DNA from: Pratylenchus scribneri
Taxonomy: Eukaryota; Nematoda; Chromadorea; Rhabditida; Pratylenchidae
Length of the DNA: 64,000 nt
NCBI GenBank assembly: GCA_030063045.1
Contig: JAQSEB010000001.1
Location: 2,542,001-2,606,000, forward strand
Reading direction: 5' to 3'
Position numbers and translations under genes: made by a program. Positions 55,854 through 64,000 of the stretch are shown here, piece by piece (the stretch's first letter is position 1; each line of letters begins with the position of its first letter). Below the pieces are notes generated by a model. The model had not been told where the DNA came from, did not search any database, and was given only the letters and a program-made list of their open reading frames with translations.

Positions 55854-58450
55854 TATATGTTCTTGTCTGGAATTAATTTTGATTTTTGTTGCCACAAAAT
55901 TGTTGATTATTGATTTTATTTTAATTTTGGCTAGAATTTTATGACTTATGAGCAAAAATAATGATTGAATTTAAGAAACGATTTACGATTCAAGTATGTT
56001 TGTTTGCGTAGAATAAAGAATAAGAAAGCTATTTTTTTGTGGATTACTAGAGAAGGTTGAAACTATGGTGAAAGTAAATTAATAACGAGGAGTGTAGTAT
56101 GTGCTGTTTTTTCCCCATCTAATCTCTAACTTGGCCAACAAAAGCCGCAAAGCTGAATTTATTCCCAGTTCCCATAGACAAATCTATTCTATGGCCCATT
56201 TTTATATTTTTTGGTCTATTCTTCAAACAAAATCAAGAAGGGCAATAGCCAATTTTAAAAAAGGTAAAAAACAAAAAAAAAACATCAATCAATCAAGTCT
56301 AGTTCTAGTGCCGCTGCCGGAATTTCTTTAATTTTTTTTCATGTCATTCAATCCTCAAAATCAAAAAATGGAATGCCAAAAAAGGAAAAAGAATAAAATG
56401 AAATTTTTCTTGTAAGATTTGATTAAGATCTTATTTTAAATACCGTACTTTTAATAAATCTTTTATTCATGGGGAATATTGAAAAAAAGGTAAAAATTCA
56501 GCAAGTTAAATGGGTTATTCTTTCTTATTCTTGATTCTAGTACATTTTAAAATGTTTTTTATTTGTAAACTTACACATAATAATCATTCTTCATTGTTGC
56601 CATTGCTGTCCAATGTTGATTAAAAATAAATCGCTTTATTTAATTAAATGGAATATTTATGGGTCTAAAAATAAATAGAGGAAATATTTTTATTTTTATG
56701 AAATGAAATAAAAAAATCGGAATTTATCGGAACATTTTTCCGATTTTTTTGGAATAAATTCTGGTGCCATTTCCTTGCAATTTTCCTCATTTTAGGAAAC
56801 TCGCATTCTGCTCCCATTTTTGGCCTCGATCGATGTGTCTCCTCTACTCGGGCGACCCGAAATTTATGGGCGCGATGGTAATCTATCTATTTTCTATTCA
56901 ATGGAGAATGGAGATGGTGTTGGTCCCCCCCCCCCCCCCCCCAACTAACCAATATAATTTTCCTTCCTCTCTCCATAAATTTCATCCAAATTTCCCTCCA
57001 TATAAATTTTCCTTTTCCCCGTGAATTTCACGTATTTGATAAGGTTTAAAAATTAGTTTAAAAATACCAATTAAAAATACAAACTAAAATAATAAAATAA
57101 CCACTTTCATAAATCCGATACCAAGAAATTCTATTTAGATTGTTTTATGTAGTAAAATCACATTCCATTGTAAATGATTGGATAAAAGGAAAAACTTCAA
57201 AGACAAAGACAGATTGAGCTGTCAGGATTTTAGAGGGGAATGCGGGGGATAAAAGAAACATCTGTCACCAATAAAAATGCTGCCGCCTAAAATCGGGTTA
57301 AACTTCATTTACTAATAAAAGGTTGACTGCATCAATTTGGCCCCAAGCAAAAGCATCATTCCATCGCCACACACACAAATATTTGCTCTTGAACTTGCAA
57401 TTGTTGTCATTTGATCCTCTATTCTCGATCTCGAATTTTTGAAGATAAAATTTTCTCTTGAGATTGACAGTTTATGCCCCTTTTCATGTTCAAAAATCAA
57501 GGAAAGTAGAACTTCCACTAATAATTCTCTTATCCAAATTTCATCACATTGCCCTTAAGGTCAATTATGGCTAATAAGCAAGTATGAATGTATATATGTC
57601 CCAAATTGGCCAAAATTCTTTTCACTTGTTAATTTAAAATAATTCCATACATAAATATGTAAATGCATCATCCCTTTTCCGCTAGAATTATTCAGTAAAT
57701 TTCTCACATTTTCCGCAGAAACTCCAATGTTTTTGCTCGCCATCCATCCCTTCCCAAAAATGGCCATAAAAGCTCTTCACAAGCCCTTTTTACTGCTCGG
57801 CTTTTTGCCTTCTCTTCCATTTCCCTGCCGGCGGGATTGTGAGAAGATTGACTGAATGGAAATGAGGGACACTCTTCCACCTCCTATGGCCCATTCTCCT
57901 GTCAATAATATAGCTGGGCCATAAAGCTGGGTGTCATTTCCCTTCATTTTTGCCCATCAATTTAGGAATTGCCCTTCCTTTATGAAATGAATAGGAAAAA
58001 TTCGGTTATTTATCCATTCCATTAAAGAAAGAACTATAATCTAATTACAAAGCAATAGATTTAAAATAATAATACCGGGAATATAATTGTTTGCTAAATT
58101 CCCCAACAATTACAAATTCTCTTTCCCTTTTGAGGACGATCAATTCATTCTACTCTTATCCTCTCTTTAATAATTTCAGATTCTACCATTAAAAATGAGG
58201 GAAAACAGGAAATAACAAATATGTTGAATTGAATAGGCCCTCAATCCAGCCGCCCATTTGGCCATAGATGAGTCCAATTCAGTGGAAAAGAGGAGACCTT
58301 CAACATTTTCCCATTCTCGCGCAATTATCCGCCAAATTTTGCGCATTTTCTCTCAACAAATAAAATGTTTTATTAGGCAATTTATTCTCGTTTATATTTG
58401 TCAGAAAAAAAATATTTTTACAATTTATTTTCTCCTCTTGACTTCCAAAA
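55854..58450. other. 2.6-kb divergent intergenic region
   Basis: Between pyruvate kinase (minus) and galectin (plus). AT-rich, no gene recognised. A C18 homopolymer near 56926-56943 and a TATCGGAACATTTTTCCGATTT inverted motif near 56720-56740 occur. It should hold both promoters. Confidence 0.5.
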
Positions 58451-59866
58451 ATGGCATCCGCTGAGAATGGGACAACATTTGTCAGTTTTTCCAATAATTG
58501 AATTCATTTCCAATTCCATCCCTTCTTCAGAAGGTTCCATATCGAAGTGTTTTGCAAGAACGTTTTGAACCGGGCCAAACATTGCAAGTGAAAGGCACAA
58601 CGGCGGAGGATTCGAAAAGGCAAAAAATTGGATTGTGGAAACTTTTTATTGGCCATAGGAAGTGGTTGACAAAGATTTGATGGAAAAGATAACAAAATGA
58701 ATGGCCCCCTAGGGAATATTTTGGGATTGAGAGATGGGACAATTGAGAATATTTTGATATTAAATTGATCCAAAAATGACACTATATATAAATTTGCTTC
58801 TGATCTCAGATTCAGCATCAGTTTGCACAATAAATCAGCCGATTTTAGCGGAAATGATGTTCCATTGCATATTTCTGTCCGTTTTGATGAGGGAAAGGTT
58901 TAAAAAAGAATGGGATTCGTTTAATTAAATTAATTTTGACACAGATTGTGATGAATTCATTCCACAAAGGGGAATGGGGAAAGGAGGAGAGGAAAAGCAA
59001 CCCGATGAAAAAGGGCGACCATTTTGACATCCGTGTTCGGGCACATGACAGCAAATTTCAAGTTTTTGAATTGGAATTTGGCCAAATTCAATTCCCATTT
59101 ACCCAAAATAGATAATTGTGAATGGGAAGGAATTGAAGGAATATGATTATCGGCTGCCCCTTCAATCCGTTGATCATCTTTCCATTGACGGTGATTTGTT
59201 ACTCAGCGACATTGTAAGATTATTGAAATGTCAATTTTGTGTATTAATTTTGTATTATTTAGCATTGGGGCGGCAAATATTATGTCAGTTTTGGAATTAT
59301 TTCCATCTCTTTTAATCATCAATTTATATTTTGTTAGCCAATTCCCTATGAAACGGGAATTCCAGCCGGTTTTGGTGTTGGCCAAAAACTCTCCATTTAT
59401 GGAACACCCGAAAAGAAGGGGCGCCGTTTTTTGGTGAATTTGCTTCGCAAAAATGGGGACATTGCTTTGCATTTTAATCCTCGTTTCGATGAAAAAGTTG
59501 CATTTTTGGTTAATTATTTTATAACCAAATTATTTTAAAGGCAGTTGTGCGAAATGCATTGCAAGCTGGGGAATGGGGAAATGAGGAAAGGGAAGGCAAA
59601 AATCCATTTGAAAAGGGACACGGCTTCGATTTGGTTATTGCCAATGAGCCAACTCAATTCAGCGTAATTCGTGGATTAATTTGAAGTTGATCCCATAATT
59701 AAAGATCACCGTGAATGGCCATCATTTTGCCAATTTTGCACATCGGAATGATCCAACCGATTTGCATGGCCTTCAAATTCAAGGCGATTTAGAGGTTTAA
59801 ATAGATTTGTTTTTGGTTTCAATTTCCCCAAAATAAATTCAGTTGACCGGACTTGAACTGCAATAA
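58451..59866 (+). CDS. lec-1: Tandem-repeat galectin (LEC-1-like)
   Basis: Nine exons in phase. Exon 1 encodes MASAENGTTF; then VPYRSVLQERFEPGQTLQVK begins the first carbohydrate-recognition domain, with SGNDVPLHISVRFDEGK, NSFHKGEWGKEERKSNP and HLSIDGDLLL. The second domain starts YPIPYETGIPAGFGVGQKLS, with DIALHFNPRFDEK, NALQAGEWGNEEREGKNPF and GLQIQGDLELTG. The sugar-binding H-N-R and W-E-R residues are all present in domain 2. In domain 1 the usual H-x-N-P-R is HISVR, as in nematode LEC-1, which lowers its affinity. A cytosolic or secreted beta-galactoside lectin of about 280 residues. The intron at 58620-58809 has a GC donor. Confidence 0.95.
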
Positions 59867-60882
59867 ATTTATTTTCGTTGGCACAAAAGTATCTTGCCTT
59901 TGAAGATTTACATCCTCCTCAATTTGTCAATTTTATCCCCTCTCTAAATTAAGCAAATTTATTCAAAAATAATCCATTTTTTCCGCTACCTCTTCCAGCA
60001 TTTTAAGCCACCGCCCATTCCCATTCCCTTTATTTCAACTGTTCAAATTTCCATATAAATATCCTACTTTTTGATTCTATCCAGTTTCAATTTGAATTAG
60101 CTTTAATTCAACTTTTCTTTGAACTCCCATTTTATTCAATTGCTTTATTTCTTGCTAATCTCTTGCTTTTCAAATACCCTGAAGCTTATTTATCCCTACT
60201 TAATTCCATTATTAGCAAAAAAATATTTAAAAATAATATTTACTTCTGAATAAATAAAAAACAAATTAAATTTTAATTAATTAATTATGCTTGGAGGGAA
60301 GGGAAATAATATTATTGGCAAAATAAAATAATATTAATTTAATTTTAAGGCGGTAAAATGAGCAAAAAGGCAATATAAGTTTATGAATGGCCAAAGGCAA
60401 ATCCAACAAAATTTGGAGATTTTGATGACAAGGAAAAGGGAAGGATAAGAGTGGTTGTCCTAATATTTAATGAATCATAATTAATTTTGGAATATCTGTT
60501 ACTGATATATTAATGTTAATTTGGAAGGCAAATTGGGCACAATAATGATTTAGAGAAATTTTCAATAAAAAATGAATCATAAAATAATTAATTATCCTAA
60601 AATCAAAAATTGTTGCCCAATTAGCCTGCAAATTTGATTGAGTGAGGGGGAATAATTAATGTAAAAAGGAGTCAATAATTATTTGGCACATTTGTTTGTT
60701 TTCTTTGGATAAATAAAAACAATTATATGGCATTTGATAAGGAGGAATAAAGGAAAGAGAAGGAATGGGTGAAAATTGAATACAATTAACGAATGAATAA
60801 GCATTTTGATTGCTTATAAAGGTGAATAATGAAACTTTTGACTCTTGACTGGCCTTTCGTTCGTTCCTATTTCCCCCATTTT
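59867..60882. other. Convergent intergenic spacer
   Basis: Between the 3' ends of galectin and the Ras gene. AT-rich; no gene seen. Confidence 0.55.
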
Positions 60883-62225
60883 TCACATTACAATGCATTT
60901 CTGTTTGTTTTTCCGTCCGCCCTTTCCCGCTCTCCCTTGGCCACTTTTTGCCTTTAAAAAGTATTCAAAAATCAAATTGGTTCCTCAACAATTTTCCAAC
61001 CTCTGGCCCATTCTCTTCTGCTGGAAAACTTTTCACAATTCGAACTAATTCATGGAAGGCAGCGTCCACATTCACCGGTGGATCCTTGGCCGATGTCTCA
61101 ATGTAGGGAATGTTCAAATCGGTGGCCAATTGTCGGCCTTCTTGCTCACTCACTATTTTAAAGGGATTATTAAATTCTATTTTAATGCTAATTATAAATT
61201 TGGATTAGTTTTAAAATTTTTGGAATAAAAAGGCCAACCTTTTCGCTGGCTGATCAGATCAATCTGCAATATTTATATTTAATTAATTTACCAAAAATTG
61301 AATTCCTCTACAATATGAGTTTAAAAGGTACTTGTCGGTTCTCGCTTTTCTGTCACCAGATTTTTTTGGATGAACAAGGGAAAGGTACCATGGGTCATTC
61401 GGTATAGGGTTAGGGTCATTCATGGATAGTGGTATCATCTCATGTATCCATACCGTAGCCTAATCCTAATCAGCCATAAGGGGAGACTTCATCAAATCCA
61501 TCAGCAGAGGTGACAGATAACCGACAGGTACCGTTTAAATTAGTTTCCCTTCCAAACAACAGTTAAAAATAGGCCCAATATTCAATATACCTTATTAGCC
61601 ACTAATAGGACTGGATATTCCTGTCGATCTTTGACCCGTAAAACTTGATGGTACAATTTTCGGGCCTCTTGAAAACTTTGCTCATCCGTCACCGAATAGA
61701 CAAGCAAAAATCCACGACCACTTCGCATATACCTTTCAATGAGTTATATATTTATCGAAAAAATGAAATTATTAACTGCTCTCTCATTGCCGAGAATTCC
61801 TCTTGGCCAGCGGTGTCCAAAACTTAAAATGAATGATTCAATTTTTTTGCCTCCTTTCCCAATTCCAATACCGTCCAAAATGACCCATTGGCCATCAACT
61901 TCGCAATGCTGGAATTCATCAAAAATGAATTTATTTTCCCCCTAAGCAAATTCGCACCTGAATATATTGGTCCTCAATTGTTGGATCGTAATAATCCACA
62001 AATTGTTTCTAAACGGAATTGGGGATTTTTTAAAATTGTGGTGAAAAATAAACTTGGAAAAATTGAATTGTTAGCGAAGATTTGCCAACACCGCCTATAA
62101 TTAAAATGCAAAATTGTATAAAATTGAACCAAAATTTCCATTTTTATACCTTCACCAATCACAACCAATTTGTACGTTGGCAATTGAGGATCATCCGGCG
62201 GACGTTTATTCCCTGCTGTGGCCAT
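60883..62225 (-). CDS. ras-2: M-Ras-like small GTPase (RAS-2 type)
   Basis: About seven exons on the minus strand. After [19 protein letters not shown] come the P-loop VIGEGGVGKSS, effector region [11 protein letters not shown], switch [34 protein letters not shown], the NKID guanine motif and the ETSAKDP motif. The order and the divergence from H-Ras ([24 protein letters not shown]) fit M-Ras. The last exon, after an intron starting at the codon for GPE, gives a basic tail [11 protein letters not shown] ending in a CAAX box, so prenylation (Met at X favours farnesyl) is expected. Reading through that intron would give a short end without a CAAX box. An intron carries a small inverted-repeat element. 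Confidence 0.93.
61326..61532. mobile_element. MITE-like element in ras-2 intron
   Basis: The left end GGTACTTGTCGGTTCTC .. TGTCACC is the inverse of the right end (GGTACCTGTCGGTTATC .. TGTCACC when reversed). The flanks repeat GTTTAAA (61319-61325 and 61533-61539), a likely 7-8 bp target duplication. About 207 bp with no coding capacity. Confidence 0.65.
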
Positions 62226-63007
62226 TTTTAATAGATTTTAAGGCACTGAAAGTGGATATGAATTTGGATATTTCAAATTAGGTCAAATTAATGAGAAATT
62301 GGTAAAATTATTAAAGTGGGAGAGGACGAAAATTAGAGAATTATAATCGAGAAATGCGACCACTCTCATCTATTTTCTCACTTTTCCCTTCAATATTAAA
62401 CCATTTTTATATCTTCCATTCTAATCCATATCGAACAAACACAGCAATTAAACCACTAAATACTCAATTAATCAGCCAGAGCAGTAGCAATGGAATGTCG
62501 AATCAATCTTATTTCGCCTAAAGGGAATTCGTCTCCAAGGAAAGTTGAAATCTTCTTTGTCTAGCAAAAATCCATTTTTTTTAAATTTTAGCCGATAAAA
62601 ATTCTTTGACTTTTTAAAAATTTGTCAAAAAAGTGACCTTTAAAATGTTTTTCAAGGTCAAATATTAAAAAACGAGAAGATTGACATTGATTATTGTCTG
62701 CGTAATTGATAATTAACTAATAATGACTGAATTTTTCCAGAGGGAATATATTTTGTCATCAATTCGGGGATGTTTCTTTAAACATACCTATCTGTGAAAT
62801 GAATTGTCATTCATTGTTCATTATTTCCCTCTGGAACTCACTTTATTTGGCCTAGGTCAATCCTCCATTTTCGGATATCCATTCTATTTGATTTTCTCCA
62901 TTTTTGAGCTCCTTCATTGTCCTTTTATGGTTAGTCACCCTTTTTGCGATCTTCTCCTCAACCAGATGGGCCAATCCCCTTTTGCTTTTCTCAATTCACA
63001 AAAATTC
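62226..63007. promoter_or_regulatory. Divergent upstream region of ras-2 and the secreted gene
   Basis: Both flanking genes start here in opposite directions. AT-rich. No promoter motif can be named with confidence. Confidence 0.4.
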
Positions 63008-63586
63008 ATGCAACATTTGTCCAAATTAATTTTGTTATTCCTTCTCAAAATTTCCCTTCAAAATTTGGTCAAAACATTTGAATATGATTTTGAAATGGCC
63101 GAGGAAGAAGGTGACCCATCTTTGAATGGAATTGAGCCGGGAAATTTCATTAATTTACCTTTCAATTTTGGAGTAAATTATTCAATGAATTTCCATAAAT
63201 TATGAACGAATATTTAGGCTCATCAACAACTTCGCGTGAATCCATTCCAAAATCGAATTGCCTCATTGAAATACACATTCAGTCGAATGGGCAAATTTAG
63301 TCGTTCATTGCCATTCAATGGTAATTTTGGTACTTATGGATATGGACTTTGGAAACTGCAAGGGAAAATGATGCTAGGGAACAACAAAAATCTGTCGATC
63401 ACAGATTGGCAAACAGTGAGGGAGGGAATAATCCAAAGTAAAATTATTCAAAAAAATGACAAAAATTCAAACAAAAATTTTAGAAAATAAGATCATATTA
63501 TTAATCAAATTGTTTAGGCGAGAAATATGATTTTCATTTTAATGTTTATTTACGCAAAAATGGTCATAAAATTTCCATATTTTATA
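63008..63586 (+). CDS. Putative secreted protein, exon interrupted by an element, 3' partial
   Basis: Exons 63008-63172, 63218-63320 and 63518-63586 join in phase. A signal peptide (MQHLSKLILLFLLKISLQN) is followed by an acidic segment, then GNFINLPFNFG, HQQLRVNPFQNRIASLKYTF and LPFNGEKYDFHFNVYLRKNG. The family is not recognised. The open frame runs into an inverted-repeat element at 63587 and meets a stop 9 codons inside it. Sequence after the element continues the same frame to the window end, so the exon looks split by an insertion. The 5' exons are moderately supported; ATG chosen because it starts the hydrophobic signal. Confidence 0.5.
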
Positions 63587-63961
63587 GGACGCGGACAACT
63601 GGGCGATGGTGCTTGTAGCCCATTAAGGACTAAACCGATATTGATGATTTTGGTATCAAATTAAAAAGCTCACTTCGTGCTAGCGAAAGATATCAAATTT
63701 ATTTGAAATGGTTTAGATTTGGTGGAATTGTGTCCAAAAACCTCTGCAAAATTCGCAAATTTTTAATAATAGTCATATTTAATGGTTTTTTAAGTACAAC
63801 TCTGCCAATTCTAGACCAATCCAAATAAATTTCATATATATCGATAGCCAGAAGTGCCCTCTTTAATTTGATACCAAAATCATCAATATCGGTTAAGCCC
63901 CTAATTAGCTACAAGCGATCGCCTAGTTGGACCATCGCCCAGTTGTAGCGTACCGTTACCG
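63587..63961. mobile_element. Long-TIR MITE, MULE-like, in an exon
   Basis: The arms are about 70-90 bp and include CAACTGGGCGATGG and CCGATATTGATGATTTTGGT, inverted on the two sides. The 9-bp string TATTTTATA occurs immediately on both sides (63578-63586 and 63962-63970). A 9-bp duplication with long terminal inverted repeats fits Mutator-like elements. No transposase; about 375 bp. Confidence 0.65.
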
Positions 63962-64000
63962 TATTTTATATGAGCAAAGGAAATTCATTCCCTCCATCTT

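Overview
The window looks like nuclear DNA of a nematode. It is AT-rich, its genes are cut by many introns of about 40-50 bp, and the recognisable products are typical nematode ones: a TWK K2P channel, a DEG/ENaC channel, a Cys-loop acetylcholine receptor, a LEC-1-like tandem-repeat galectin, NUD-1, RNT-1/RUNX, an M-Ras, and secreted poly(A)-polymerase-head and pepsin-inhibitor-3-like proteins. Several first ATGs sit just after pyrimidine-rich AG acceptors, as expected for spliced-leader trans-splicing. I cannot name the species. The composition would fit a tylenchid-like, clade IV worm, but that is a weak inference.

Layout. 1-10 kb: small secreted or membrane genes (two cysteine-rich GPI-type proteins, a secreted nucleotidyltransferase-head protein, a CRCP-type cysteine protein, a VPVPIPMS-repeat membrane protein and a 2H phosphoesterase). 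10-19 kb, minus strand: an SLC17-type MFS transporter, then a two-pore K+ channel with a tRNA-Met inside an intron. 19.7-22 kb: a 25-bp satellite followed by a Harbinger-like element. 22-26 kb: a TatD nuclease, a tRNA-like relic and a pepsin-inhibitor-3-like secreted protein. 28.5-40.6 kb: an alpha-type nAChR subunit and a DEG/ENaC channel, side by side on the plus strand. Their introns hold a 35-bp satellite, a foldback element, a hAT-type element with perfect 8-bp target duplications, and another inverted-repeat element. 41-43 kb: RUNX on the minus strand. 43-48 kb: a gene-poor stretch ending in a third 35-bp array. 48-56 kb: housekeeping genes (rpl-13/rps-27, minus; a UBL7-like gene and nud-1, plus; an Ly6-like gene, plus; pyruvate kinase, minus). 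58-62 kb: galectin (plus) and M-Ras (minus), convergent. 63-64 kb: a secreted gene whose exon appears to be interrupted by an inverted-repeat element.

The two channel/receptor genes, the K2P channel and the SLC17 transporter suggest neuromuscular expression, but nothing shows they form a pathway. Two gene pairs have operon-like spacing (rpl-13 to rps-27, and UBL7-like to nud-1). The clearest unusual signals are five GC-AG introns sharing a GCAAW donor, two satellites that look related to each other, several non-autonomous DNA elements with definable ends, a TQT-motif-rich tail on the K2P channel, and the interrupted exon at the right edge. Exon boundaries were inferred by eye from splice signals and family alignment, so ends may be off by a few bases.
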